A stretch of 39,864 bases of DNA, from the IMG/VR virus record IMGVR_UViG_3300021963_006995, positions 1 to 39,864 of that record; one strand, written 5' to 3'. The stretch is from a virus. Of the stretch, positions 6,505-15,869 are shown piece after piece (the stretch's first letter is position 1; every line of letters starts with the position of its first letter). The translations under genes and the position numbers were made by a program. The notes beneath the pieces were generated by a model that did no database searches, had not been told where the DNA came from, and saw only the letters and a list, made by a program, of their open reading frames with translations.

Positions 6505-9500
6505 TTAACTAAATTGAATGAATCCTCCTGAAGCAATACCCCCAGTTCTAGCAACAGTTACTCTGTTGATGAACTTATGGATACCTCTAGCTGGTTCGAT
6601 AATAATATCGATAATACCGATGTTTTGGTCGATAATAGCTGGAGTATTGTTTGAAGAATCCATGATAGTTAAGAAGTTGTAAATACCACCTACGTTTTTA
6701 ACGCCGCTTAAGTAGTTGTCTACTATTGTCTTAATTTCAAGTCTGATTGAATCTTCATTGAAGTCAAACACATAGTTAGCTAAGATATCTTCTACACTCT
6801 CTTCAAGTGTGATTAATAAATCTCTAACGTGTAAGTTATTGAATGCTGAGTTAGTTCTTTGATATCCTGTTTGGTTACCGAAGATCACTAATCCAATATT
6901 TCTCTTTCTTATGATCGGGTTAATTCCGAAAGGTTCTAGGTAATCTCTATCTTCTTGTGAGAAGTCATACTCTAAACCTACTAGGTTTGAACCTGATAGT
7001 ACACCTCTTTTCTGTCCAGCTACGATTGAATAAGGTTCTCCTGTAACAAACTTTCTGATAAAGTTGTTACTTACGTGTGCTGCTGGAGGTATATTGAAAT
7101 TCTTTCCGTTCTCTCTAATAGTTAAGAAAGGTCCAAATACACCGCAGAATTTAGCGCCGCTATCTTCATCAGGTAATGTGAATCTGAATGAAGGATTCAA
7201 TTCTAAGTTACCACCATCTGCAATGTACTTCGCGTTTAATAATGGTGAAGGATTAGTTGCTGAAGGGGATTCTGTAAATCTAGGATCTACTGAATTTTTA
7301 AACTTCTCTATGGAAGGTGCATTTATAATTGCTAAACATTTTTGTCTGTTTTTAGCAAGCAATGCTAATTGGTGCTTAGAGTTAGTTTGTACTTGACCAT
7401 CGAATGTATCAACCACATATCTGAATGTGATGATGTTTCTGTCCGCTAATGTTCTAGAAATGTTAGTTTCTGTTAAAACATCAAGGATTTGATCTAATCT
7501 ATCGTCGCTTCCGTTTGGCTTATGGCTAGATTTTAATTGGAATCCCGGAAGATACGTAAATTTAAATGTATTAATGAATTGGTGAATAGGTCTAAACTTA
7601 TTAACCTTTCCTGCAAATAATTTAATAGGTCTGTCAGTCTTAACGTAGATAGTGTAATTGCCAGGTGATCCTGGTACTGCAACTCTCTTCGCTTCAACGA
7701 TCTTTGTCAATCTGTGTAGATAATTTCCTACGCTATTGCTAAATAGATCAGTTTCTTCAGAAACAAGATAATCGCCAACTTTTAATCCAGAGTTTGCAAC
7801 CTGTGTTGTTGTCATTTCAACCTGGTTGATCACGCCGCCATCTGTTATAGGTCCAACGATATCTACATATTCGTTTAGGTTACCTATTAAAGAGATGATA
7901 TTTAAACCTACTGTTTTTGTAATGTGATTTTCTACAGTGTCTCCCGATCCGTTAGAATTGATCATGTAACTAGCGTTCCAAGCTACCGCATTTTCTAAGG
8001 TGGTGAAAGCATCGTCAACATAGGTTTTCATTTCTATAACTTTGAAATCATCTCTGTCTATAGATTTTTCAAACTTAACGTACTGTACATCTGATCCATC
8101 GTATGCTTTATGAATAACGTCGCCAGTGCTAATCACACCTTTGTCATAATCTCTATACATTGAAGAATCCTCATATCCGAAATATGCATCAAATCCTGTG
8201 TTTACATCTTCGATAAGATCAAAGTAGTCTGATTTACAGAATTGATATTTATTGTCAGACAAGCTAGTTGCTGAATAAGGACTAACTAATGGAGCAGAAG
8301 CTGTAAATAAAGGATGTGACCATTTGATTCTTAATTGAATATTTCCTGGTGAAACTGTTACCTCTTTAACTTCAACTACTTTCAATTTAACTAAATCACC
8401 ATTTGCAAAATTTTCTAATGCTTGTGAGTTGCCTGTTAAATCTCCAGTTACTTTACCGATTATAAATTTAGGTGCAAGCGATACTGCTGTGTTAGCTAAG
8501 AATGCTTTAAGATCCGCGATCTTAGCAGCTTTTGTAGGTCCACTGATAGCTGTTTGTAAATATGGATATCCACCATCTAAAGCAGAACTGCTGTATGTAA
8601 CAAATTCTTCATCATCGATACCGTTTGTTGATGGTGATTCAAATTCTGAAGAGAATACTGTAGCTACCTCGTTTAATTCTTCACCTACGTTGTTAAGATC
8701 ATTCACATAGTTTGGTTCATCTATTTGATATGTAAGATCTGCAGATAATGGTGAGCTATAGCTTAAGAAATCTATTTCTGTGATTGCAGGATTGGAAGGA
8801 TCCAATGCTCCTGTTAAGTGGTGACCAACCAAGTCAAGGTAAGAATACTCACCAGACTCAAGATCGTCTAATCCCTCTTCGTTAACAGCACATAAAATAC
8901 CAGTGCTTCCGATCTGATTGTTGATTAATGTTTTAATGTATTGGGTAATTCCGTTTTGATCTATGAAATCAGGAATTAAACATCCAGTGATTGTGAAAAC
9001 CACGTTTACCTCTTTAAGAGATAAGAAGTTGTCTATTTGATCCTTGATAAATCCTTTGGATGTAAAATAGCTAGAGTATAATGGGTCCAAAGATAATTTT
9101 GAATAATCAGCCCAATTTCCACTAACTGCAATAACATCTACGAAATAATCGGAGATATAATCGTTAGGATTCACGAAGGAAGGAACGTTGTTAGCTCCAA
9201 AATATTCTCTAGCAGTGATATCAAATCCTTTAATAGGTAATCTAGAATCTACTGATTTCTTAACAATTACACTTATCGGATTTTGGCTTAGGTTAACCAA
9301 GCTAAATAATTTTGATCTATCCGTTGTATGTACTGTGGCAAGAAGCATATTCGGATCAGGAAACCAAAATTTCTCTTTGTTGTAATATGAAGATACTAAT
9401 TTATCCTGGTTAGGGAGATTAGCGTTCACTCTTGTATATTCTTCTGTTGGATTTAAACCATTCACTTCAGCTGTATCTAAAGAGAAAGCTCTATATCTCG

Positions 9501-9849
9501 CAACATCAGCACCATTTGCTACATCAGGTTCTGATTGCTCAGTAACTGTGTTATTTAATTTAAGTAGATTCAGAGCAAAAACAGGACCGCTGTTTAAGCA
9601 AGTGAATATTGATCGATGAAAGAATGATCCTTTTTTCTCTAAAGATCTGTCGATATCACCAAAAACTTTAAGTGCTGTCTGAACGTCGGGTACATAAACC
9701 GGAGTGTTGAAAGGTCCTTTAGTTGAAAAACCAACTACCAATCTAACAGTCTGCGGATTTACTACAATATTTTCAGAAGCATCAAATTCTAAGGTGTAGA
9801 CACCAGAACTTTTAAAAACGGATAGATCCAGAGTTAACTTCTTTGCCAT
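6505..9849 (-). CDS. 18: Contractile tail sheath protein (gp18-like)
   Basis: This 1114-aa sheath subunit lies between the terminase and the tube genes, as in T4. The N-terminus (VFKSSGVYTLEFDASENIVV...VVGFSTKGPFNTPVYVPD) is the usual sheath entry into the first beta domain. The C-terminal 300 residues carry the conserved core: the LLAKNRQKCLAIINAPS region, then NVGGIYNFLTIMDSSNNTPA and IIIEPARGIHKFINRVTVAR, ending in Gly-rich GGIASGGFIQFS. T4 gp18 is 659 aa, so roughly 450 extra residues sit in the middle (about 250-800). These probably form outward-facing domains. Contraction drives the tube through the cell envelope. Confidence 0.93.
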   Translation of the reverse strand: MAKKLTLDLSVFKSSGVYTLEFDASENIVVNPQTVRLVVGFSTKGPFNTPVYVPDVQTALKVFGDIDRSLEKKGSFFHRSIFTCLNSGPVFALNLLKLNNTVTEQSEPDVANGADVARYRAFSLDTAEVNGLNPTEEYTRVNANLPNQDKLVSSYYNKEKFWFPDPNMLLATVHTTDRSKLFSLVNLSQNPISVIVKKSVDSRLPIKGFDITAREYFGANNVPSFVNPNDYISDYFVDVIAVSGNWADYSKLSLDPLYSSYFTSKGFIKDQIDNFLSLKEVNVVFTITGCLIPDFIDQNGITQYIKTLINNQIGSTGILCAVNEEGLDDLESGEYSYLDLVGHHLTGALDPSNPAITEIDFLSYSSPLSADLTYQIDEPNYVNDLNNVGEELNEVATVFSSEFESPSTNGIDDEEFVTYSSSALDGGYPYLQTAISGPTKAAKIADLKAFLANTAVSLAPKFIIGKVTGDLTGNSQALENFANGDLVKLKVVEVKEVTVSPGNIQLRIKWSHPLFTASAPLVSPYSATSLSDNKYQFCKSDYFDLIEDVNTGFDAYFGYEDSSMYRDYDKGVISTGDVIHKAYDGSDVQYVKFEKSIDRDDFKVIEMKTYVDDAFTTLENAVAWNASYMINSNGSGDTVENHITKTVGLNIISLIGNLNEYVDIVGPITDGGVINQVEMTTTQVANSGLKVGDYLVSEETDLFSNSVGNYLHRLTKIVEAKRVAVPGSPGNYTIYVKTDRPIKLFAGKVNKFRPIHQFINTFKFTYLPGFQLKSSHKPNGSDDRLDQILDVLTETNISRTLADRNIITFRYVVDTFDGQVQTNSKHQLALLAKNRQKCLAIINAPSIEKFKNSVDPRFTESPSATNPSPLLNAKYIADGGNLELNPSFRFTLPDEDSGAKFCGVFGPFLTIRENGKNFNIPPAAHVSNNFIRKFVTGEPYSIVAGQKRGVLSGSNLVGLEYDFSQEDRDYLEPFGINPIIRKRNIGLVIFGNQTGYQRTNSAFNNLHVRDLLITLEESVEDILANYVFDFNEDSIRLEIKTIVDNYLSGVKNVGGIYNFLTIMDSSNNTPAIIDQNIGIIDIIIEPARGIHKFINRVTVARTGGIASGGFIQFS

Positions 9850-9866
9850 TTTGTATTTTTTACTTG

Positions 9867-9874
9867 TATATATC
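9867..9874 (-). promoter_or_regulatory. Candidate phage promoter box (GATATATA) before the sheath gene
   Basis: GATATATA lies 17 nt upstream of the sheath ATG, and a second copy sits at 9914-9921. The sheath is a highly expressed late gene, so a strong dedicated promoter is expected here. Confidence 0.45.
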
Positions 9875-9931
9875 TTTTCGAGGCTAGAACTTTAGGGTGT
9901 CCTGCTCTTTAACTATATATCAAATATTTCA

Positions 9932-11740
9932 TCAAAAGAAGTCCTTAAAAACGTTATAAGTTTCCATTTCCCTTCCTCCGGCATCCCCGGTAAGCCCTCC
10001 TTCACCCGATTCTGCTATCTTTTTGTTGATAGCATTCTTGTATTTTTCAGGGACCGTGTCATAAATATCCATTACTGAATACATGAAATCTTGATATTCA
10101 AAAACTGAATTTGCATTCACCAGTGTCATTGCTATGTCATCCTTTCCTATCTGACTTTGATAGATTCCCTTGCTAGTTTCACCAAAATTGCTCAGTTCTA
10201 GGATGGTGTTTATCTCTGTTGGGATTATTCTTGCATTTCTGGTGTTGATCTTTAAGTCCTCGCAGTATTTTTCTTTGGTCTTTGGTGTAACCTTAACCCC
10301 AGGCTTCATTTGCCTTGAGCTCTCTGTGTGTTTTGTGTAAACAAACATTTCTGAAAATAACTTCTCACCACTTAATAATTTTTCTATTAGATACTCCCCT
10401 CTATAGTCAACCTCCATCACTATCTTTATCTGCTCGGGATTAAATACCTCAGTACATAATATCTCTAAGAAAACCTTTAGCTCCTCTATTTGGATCATAT
10501 TAGATCTAAATAAACCAACTTGCAGAAGAGAGAAAAAGTCAGATTCGTCCTCGAAAAATTTCTTTTCCTCTATTAGAGCCAGTGGTTTGGGTGATATCTT
10601 TAATATATTAACAGCACTATAATCTCCTCCCCCTCCACCTGCTGTGTCTATTGATATGATAAACCTCTTGTTTTCTCCCTCTTCCCATAGATTGGATGGA
10701 TCAAAGCTTGGGTGCCAGGTAAGATCTGAGTAGTCTATTATTGAATTCTGAAATGGCAAAAGCTCCTTGTGTACAAATTGAACCTCGGTTTTCTTCAGCT
10801 TTTTTAGTGTATATGAATCTAGCAATAATTTAGAAGAGCTTAAAAACTGATTACCATATTCCTGGTTAAAATCTTCCTCGGATCCTAAATTGGCTATTTC
10901 TTTTCTTTTCCATTCCTCATCTCTTCCGGGAACCTGCCACCAATCCACTCTTATTGGGTTAAATTCATTTTGTCCTTCGATAGCTGATTTATAGATCTCG
11001 TAGAATTTATTCATTCCATTTGGGGTGGATGTGATAATAATTCTGGATATTTTGGAAGATGAAATGGTCGGATATACAGATTTAAAGAATTGTCCTATGA
11101 AATTTGGGTTAATGTGGGCAAACTCATCCATGTATAAGAAGTGCACAGTAAAACCGATAGAGGACTGTTTAGTTGTCGTCTTAGCCATTATTCTACATCC
11201 GTTATCAAACTTCATGGTCATAACGTTGTATACAAATACGCCGGGTTTTAAGAAGAATGGCAGACCCTTCATGATGATTTTGATCTTATCCATTAATTCT
11301 GTTGCAGTATCACCGATATTTGCAAGAATCATGGCGTTCTTATCAAAATTGAAAAGTAAATACCACAATAAAAATATGGAAGAGGTTACGGTTTTTCCAC
11401 TTTGTCTCGGACTTAGAAAGATATTAAATCGATGTTCTTGATATTGGCTTAGGATCTGCTCTTGATAATCTCTTAAAGTGATTTTTCTAATACCCTCATC
11501 GGTCATGGCATTACAATAGGTGTTAGCAAAATATCTAACATCAGATGCACATTTTTTGAATTCCTCTACTTCCCACTCGGTGTATTCAAACAATATACCA
11601 CCTCTTCTCAGCTCAGGATCGTTTTCGTGAAACGGATTATCGACATCTTTGAAATCAACTCCGTTTTCGTCAGCATTCTGGATTATTTTATTGACCCTCT
11701 CTGTGGTCCAATAATTACTTTGTTGTTTTTCTTCAGCCAT
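9932..11740 (-). CDS. 17: Terminase large subunit (gp17-like)
   Basis: This 602-aa packaging motor is the same size class as T4 gp17 (610 aa). The ATPase domain carries Walker A SPRQSGKT at 110-117, Walker B FLYMDE at 201-206 (catalytic E206) and the coupling motif TSTP at 237-240. The RNase H-fold nuclease has its acidic triad at D365 (ISIDTAG), in the MEVDYRG segment (about 443-445), and at D534/D535 (KDDIAMTL). A Gly-rich run follows D365. It cuts concatemeric DNA and pumps it into proheads through the portal. The gene starts 3 nt after the putative small-subunit gene, in T4 gene order. Confidence 0.97.
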   Translation of the reverse strand: MAEEKQQSNYWTTERVNKIIQNADENGVDFKDVDNPFHENDPELRRGGILFEYTEWEVEEFKKCASDVRYFANTYCNAMTDEGIRKITLRDYQEQILSQYQEHRFNIFLSPRQSGKTVTSSIFLLWYLLFNFDKNAMILANIGDTATELMDKIKIIMKGLPFFLKPGVFVYNVMTMKFDNGCRIMAKTTTKQSSIGFTVHFLYMDEFAHINPNFIGQFFKSVYPTISSSKISRIIITSTPNGMNKFYEIYKSAIEGQNEFNPIRVDWWQVPGRDEEWKRKEIANLGSEEDFNQEYGNQFLSSSKLLLDSYTLKKLKKTEVQFVHKELLPFQNSIIDYSDLTWHPSFDPSNLWEEGENKRFIISIDTAGGGGGDYSAVNILKISPKPLALIEEKKFFEDESDFFSLLQVGLFRSNMIQIEELKVFLEILCTEVFNPEQIKIVMEVDYRGEYLIEKLLSGEKLFSEMFVYTKHTESSRQMKPGVKVTPKTKEKYCEDLKINTRNARIIPTEINTILELSNFGETSKGIYQSQIGKDDIAMTLVNANSVFEYQDFMYSVMDIYDTVPEKYKNAINKKIAESGEGGLTGDAGGREMETYNVFKDFF

Positions 11741-11743
11741 ATA

Positions 11744-12538
11744 TTAAAATAAATCGTCGTCTAGCTCTATTTTAGTCTCGTCTTCGATTTGCTGCTTTAA
11801 TTCGTTTTCTGGGGTTATTAGATCTTTCATCTTAGGATCTATCAGGTTTTTGTCTACGTCTTCAATTATTTGTGCCTTTTTAACTATGACCTCTGTTTTG
11901 ATTACGTTTTGTAATCCCTCCATAAGAGTTTTGTTACCTCTAACTTTTACTGATCCACCTTCACCATTAATTCCCGGTATGGTAACAGGATTTCCTTCGC
12001 TGTCTACTATTTCTCTTTGTTGTATATTACCGGAATTTCTAGCCTCGTTATTTAAGTCTTTATATGTCTTTTCCATCTTGGAAAGATACTCCTGGAATTT
12101 TATAGGCATCTGCATCAATTGGTTCTGCATCTGCGTTAATACCTCAAAATTTCTAGCTTGATATTGTCCTCCAGCATCTATCTCATCAAGCATTTTAGTA
12201 ACGGCGTGTTGTGCTGTTCTTATTTGAAACGCCATCGTTGAAATACTCAGTGCATCTATTTTAGCTCTGTAGTTTACATAATCATCTTCGCTGATGATAT
12301 CAGTATCCATGTGAAATTTAATCAGCGATGTTAAAATAGCTTTAGATTCTGCTTCAACCTCAGTTTTTAGAGCATCGAAATTCATGATCCTTTCCGGCTT
12401 CATTGCGGGGATATCAGGAGCTGTTAGACCATCTAAAGTATCGTTCGAAAAAATTAGATCCTCCAATTGCTGTTTTTTTCTAAGCGCTTCTTCTACGTTT
12501 GGCTTAGTTGATGTATTTTTAGGGGGTCTTCTTGGCAT
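11744..12538 (-). CDS. Putative small terminase subunit or packaging-associated protein
   Basis: I chose the ATG at 12538 (MPRRPPKN), which lies 4 nt after the upstream stop, over an earlier ATG at 12589 inside the neighbouring gene. The 264-aa product has a basic Pro-rich head, a long helical and probably coiled-coil middle (about 45-185), a short Gly-rich hinge (PGINGEGGSVKV), and a very acidic end (EIELDDDLF type). Its position immediately before gp17 is that of the small terminase gp16, which is also helical and oligomeric, but T4 gp16 is only 164 aa. The assignment rests on synteny only. Confidence 0.5.
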   Translation of the reverse strand: MPRRPPKNTSTKPNVEEALRKKQQLEDLIFSNDTLDGLTAPDIPAMKPERIMNFDALKTEVEAESKAILTSLIKFHMDTDIISEDDYVNYRAKIDALSISTMAFQIRTAQHAVTKMLDEIDAGGQYQARNFEVLTQMQNQLMQMPIKFQEYLSKMEKTYKDLNNEARNSGNIQQREIVDSEGNPVTIPGINGEGGSVKVRGNKTLMEGLQNVIKTEVIVKKAQIIEDVDKNLIDPKMKDLITPENELKQQIEDETKIELDDDLF

Positions 12539-12542
12539 AAAT

Positions 12543-14705
12543 TTATCGGTTTTTAGCAATCTTAGGTAATTTAAGAACAGGCTTAGCATTATCTATAATA
12601 ATCGCTAATTGTGAATCTCCAACTACGTTCTGATTCAAGATTGCTGATTGTTTTTCTTTTTCTATCATGTTTTGGAAGATCCTTAAGTTACTTAAATATA
12701 AAGGTCCCCCAAGAACTTTGTATGAATTATTATCAGTATTCCAAGTTACTCTTTGATTGTCAGTTTCTAGGTCTGAAGTTAGTGCGTATGTATATTTATC
12801 GGTATTTAATCCCTCTTTATAGTGAACCATTCCTAGATCTGATGTCTGTGCTTCCGAATTTTCCGGGTCGTATAGCATTTGCCAAACGTTAATCGAGTGT
12901 TGTTTAAATATATTAGAAAAGTTAAATACAAATCCATACCATTCGTCAAGAGACGGAATGAAATATCCATTTGCTGATGGTGTTCCTGCACCGAACGGAG
13001 ATAGAATTTCCAGGTTGTTAATTAAAATTCTGAATGACCCAGTTTGAATGTACTCAGTACTTGATGTAGTTGTATTAGTTCCAGACCAGATCATTTGAAT
13101 CCATATTCCTTGATTATGAACATTTCTTCCGTATACCAAAGTTCTAGCCTGAGCTTTTTGTACCTTCCATGTGGCAAGGGATGCTGTTATTTCAGTTCCG
13201 TTATCTTTCACTTTAAAAGTGTACTCATCTGGAATTTCCAATACTTTAAAACCACCAGATCTTGGTGCATCAGCTAATACCGAAACGTAATTATCTCCTG
13301 TAGTCAATTTGTGAAGATTTGGCCAGGTTGAATACGTTATAAATCCGTCACCTTGTGTATATGAAGATATAGAAACCTTTGGTGCTGGTCGATTAACCAA
13401 TTTTGTTTTATCCACATAATTTCTGGTTTTAAACCAACAAGTAAATGACAATTCCTCTGTCTCGCTTAGGGATGGAATTGATTTATATCTTACAGCTTCT
13501 CTTTCCACCTCAGATTTACTAGCAGAATCTGGATCATCATATGTAAATCTTTCTAGATCATAATAACTATTAAAAACTATAGTCCAGTTATTATTCAAAT
13601 CAAATTCTATAATAGGAACATACTCATCGATATAAGCTCTGGTTGGATCCTCATTTCTTCTTTGCGATGATACGAAATATTGCTGTTTCTTTGTTACCTT
13701 TTCTATCTCGCTTTTGGTCTCTTCTCCAAATAGATCTGTCGTATTTACTGTGTAATCTAAAAGTTCCTGCTCTGCAACTTTATTGATGAACTGGGTGTTT
13801 TGCTTAACCTCATACTTCATCAATTGGCATTTAAAGTATACAGGATATAAATTAAAGTCCCTGTGCAGATATGTAGATTCTATCTGATAGATTCTATTGG
13901 TAAGTGGGAAGAAAATAATATCTCTTTTTCTTGGTGCTGCACCTTTACCGAAAATTCCTTCAAAATATTTTCTATCAATATCGATTTCTAAAGGCTGTTC
14001 AAATTGTATACCGAATGTATCGTATATTGGTTTATTGTCTGGAAATTTATTTCCAGGAACCATTACTTTAATACATTTTTCAGCAACAACATCAAATAAG
14101 CTGTACTCTTTAAGAACTACATCCTTACCTCTTCCATTAGGTTGAACCGAATAATAATTAACCTCATGCCCAAATAGTGTGTTTACTGCCTTACTTAAAT
14201 CTTGGTAGATGTTAATCCCTCTATTTACGTCATACGGTTTAAAGAGCTTATCTGCGGAGCAATCATTAAAAATAATAGATTTTGTGTACATCTCCTTAGA
14301 GCATAGAACAGCAGGTTTAGTTGCATAATCCCTGTAATCTATAACTCTGTATTTAAGATCCAGATCAAAATTATTTAAAACTATCTGGGGGTGCAAATTT
14401 GTTCCCTCTGAAAGATGCGGGCTTGCATCCTCGTCTGAATGAGCAGTGAATTTAAATTCTAGATAAAGATCCTTATCTGGGTTTAATTCTAATCCCTCTA
14501 TAACCTCTTGTTGAAGTGGCATCCACAAAGACCAGTTACTATTATTGATGCTCCATCTGAATTCCTTTAATAAATAACTGCTGGGTTCTTGCTCTTCCTC
14601 GGTTTCTATAATCCACCCATTAAAATTCTCAACGCCTTTAAATGGAGCATTATAGCTGATAATTCTATAGTTACCTATAGACGTAAATATAATAGGATCT
14701 GTCAT
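12543..14705 (-). CDS. Large virion structural protein, 720 aa
   Basis: I do not recognise a family. The protein is rich in aromatics and beta-forming residues, without signal peptide or membrane helix. The N-terminal third (1-240) contains FRWSINNSNWSLWMPL and LDLKYRVIDYRDY. The C-terminal half (about 400-690) has the ordering of a concanavalin/laminin-G-like sandwich (SFTCWFKTRNY, then GIWIQMIWSG, GSFRILINNLE, WYGFVFNFSNI, and GGPLYLSNLRIF). This layout often binds glycans. It sits between gp15-like and terminase genes and is co-transcribed with them, so a neck, collar or tail-attached role is likely. The domain reading is by eye only. Confidence 0.75.
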   Translation of the reverse strand: MTDPIIFTSIGNYRIISYNAPFKGVENFNGWIIETEEEQEPSSYLLKEFRWSINNSNWSLWMPLQQEVIEGLELNPDKDLYLEFKFTAHSDEDASPHLSEGTNLHPQIVLNNFDLDLKYRVIDYRDYATKPAVLCSKEMYTKSIIFNDCSADKLFKPYDVNRGINIYQDLSKAVNTLFGHEVNYYSVQPNGRGKDVVLKEYSLFDVVAEKCIKVMVPGNKFPDNKPIYDTFGIQFEQPLEIDIDRKYFEGIFGKGAAPRKRDIIFFPLTNRIYQIESTYLHRDFNLYPVYFKCQLMKYEVKQNTQFINKVAEQELLDYTVNTTDLFGEETKSEIEKVTKKQQYFVSSQRRNEDPTRAYIDEYVPIIEFDLNNNWTIVFNSYYDLERFTYDDPDSASKSEVEREAVRYKSIPSLSETEELSFTCWFKTRNYVDKTKLVNRPAPKVSISSYTQGDGFITYSTWPNLHKLTTGDNYVSVLADAPRSGGFKVLEIPDEYTFKVKDNGTEITASLATWKVQKAQARTLVYGRNVHNQGIWIQMIWSGTNTTTSSTEYIQTGSFRILINNLEILSPFGAGTPSANGYFIPSLDEWYGFVFNFSNIFKQHSINVWQMLYDPENSEAQTSDLGMVHYKEGLNTDKYTYALTSDLETDNQRVTWNTDNNSYKVLGGPLYLSNLRIFQNMIEKEKQSAILNQNVVGDSQLAIIIDNAKPVLKLPKIAKNR

Positions 14706-14725
14706 CGCTTCTATATATCAGCGAA

Positions 14726-15523
14726 TTATTTAATGGTCTTTTCAGAAACAATGTTAATTCCTTTTAAAATTGTGGAATTATCCTCAGGAACCACCCCAAT
14801 CTCTGTTTTTACTTTGATACCTCCTTGCATCAGATTACCTCTAAATCTTTCAGTTGTTAGATCTAATTGTGGAAGATAGGTTTCAGTGTTAACCGAAAGG
14901 GTTAGAGTTATTCCCTCGCCTCTTGTGCTTCCGTAGCTGAATGCGAACTGATTTGGTGTTTTTTCTGGTACGGTATCTGGTAAAGAAACCTGAACCGGGA
15001 TTCTAAATCCGTTGTATTCGAAATAGTAGATAAAGTTTTTGAATAAAACCTCAATTACTCTTGCTTGTATTTTTAGTGCATCGGTTGTTGTGTCTACTTT
15101 GATTTTAAGATTAAATGTTGCATCTATTGGTATAGGAGACAAATAAGCAGAATATGCTCGCATTTCTGATCCTCCGCTATCTTGCATTATTTCTTTTTCG
15201 TAGGTTCCTCTAACATATTTGTTTGTCGATGATGCTGTGTTTACTCTTGATCCTGAATATTCTAGTATACCCCTCGGAATAACGTCATAATTACCTTCTG
15301 CAAAAGCAGGATTGCCATCACAATCTCCATAATTCAGATAAAAATCTTGCAGGAAAGATTCGTCTCCTGCTAGTGAATAAAAGAACGGGATGTAGATTTC
15401 TTGAATATTACCACCGCTAGTTGTTTGAAAATATGTTATTTTCTCGTTTAGTGCTTTTAACATACCTATGATAAGTCCTCTAAAGAAGATGTCATCGCTG
15501 TTAAATTTGTCTAAAAAATTCAT
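14726..15523 (-). CDS. 15: Tail terminator / tail completion protein (gp15-like)
   Basis: This 265-aa protein closely follows T4 gp15 (272 aa) in layout. It has an N-terminal helix then NIQEIYIPFFYS, a VIPRGILEYSG strand (T4: LPRINLHLVDFSY), the YLSPIPIDATFNLKIKVDTT hairpin (T4: YNPSPIKMIYELSIFTR), a long helix (IQARVIEVLFKNF), FRIPVQVSLPD, and a closing EGITLTLSVNTETYLPQ (T4: WSLTFEVNGWMYPP). In T4, gp15 forms the hexameric ring that caps the finished tail and joins it to the head. It stands upstream of the terminase/sheath genes, agreeing with the T4 order. Confidence 0.8.
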   Translation of the reverse strand: MNFLDKFNSDDIFFRGLIIGMLKALNEKITYFQTTSGGNIQEIYIPFFYSLAGDESFLQDFYLNYGDCDGNPAFAEGNYDVIPRGILEYSGSRVNTASSTNKYVRGTYEKEIMQDSGGSEMRAYSAYLSPIPIDATFNLKIKVDTTTDALKIQARVIEVLFKNFIYYFEYNGFRIPVQVSLPDTVPEKTPNQFAFSYGSTRGEGITLTLSVNTETYLPQLDLTTERFRGNLMQGGIKVKTEIGVVPEDNSTILKGINIVSEKTIK

Positions 15524-15528
15524 AAATT

Positions 15529-15849
15529 TTATCTTATGTTCCTACTTTCCTCTACCAAAACATCTATTACTGGGAGTTCTGTATATTTGAACTCTATAGG
15601 TAAATTTTTCTGATTCGTGTACTTAGGATGCAAAAATGATCCCTGTCTGTAAAGATTCTCACTAAGCTCGTAAACATTTGTGACATATTCGTCGGTTAAA
15701 AATGCCTTACCTCTACTGGAGGAAACTGGATTTTCAAACCTGTAAATAAAGAATTCACTAGCTGGAAGCTTGGAAAGGGATCTTTTGTTGTTTTTAGTAA
15801 CAAAGAAATAAGAGTATTTTTCTATATCGTTTCTAGATGATATCGCCAT
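15529..15849 (-). CDS. Hypothetical protein, 106 aa, first gene of the tail block
   Basis: I do not recognise this protein. It is a small soluble protein with FFVTKNNKRSLSKLP and a beta-rich middle (EFFIYRFENPVSSSRGKAF). It ends 6 nt before the gp15-like gene and has AGGAG close to its ATG, one of the few Shine-Dalgarno-like sites in the window. Co-transcription with the tail genes suggests a minor neck or tail component. Confidence 0.7.
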   Translation of the reverse strand: MAISSRNDIEKYSYFFVTKNNKRSLSKLPASEFFIYRFENPVSSSRGKAFLTDEYVTNVYELSENLYRQGSFLHPKYTNQKNLPIEFKYTELPVIDVLVEESRNIR

Positions 15850-15869
15850 ACTCCTATATATTGAAATTC

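Noticed and set aside
9914-9921. Second GATATATA box upstream of the sheath as a separate promoter
   Set aside because: It lies close behind the terminase stop and 64 nt from the sheath start; it may be chance in an AT-rich gap, so it was not listed separately.
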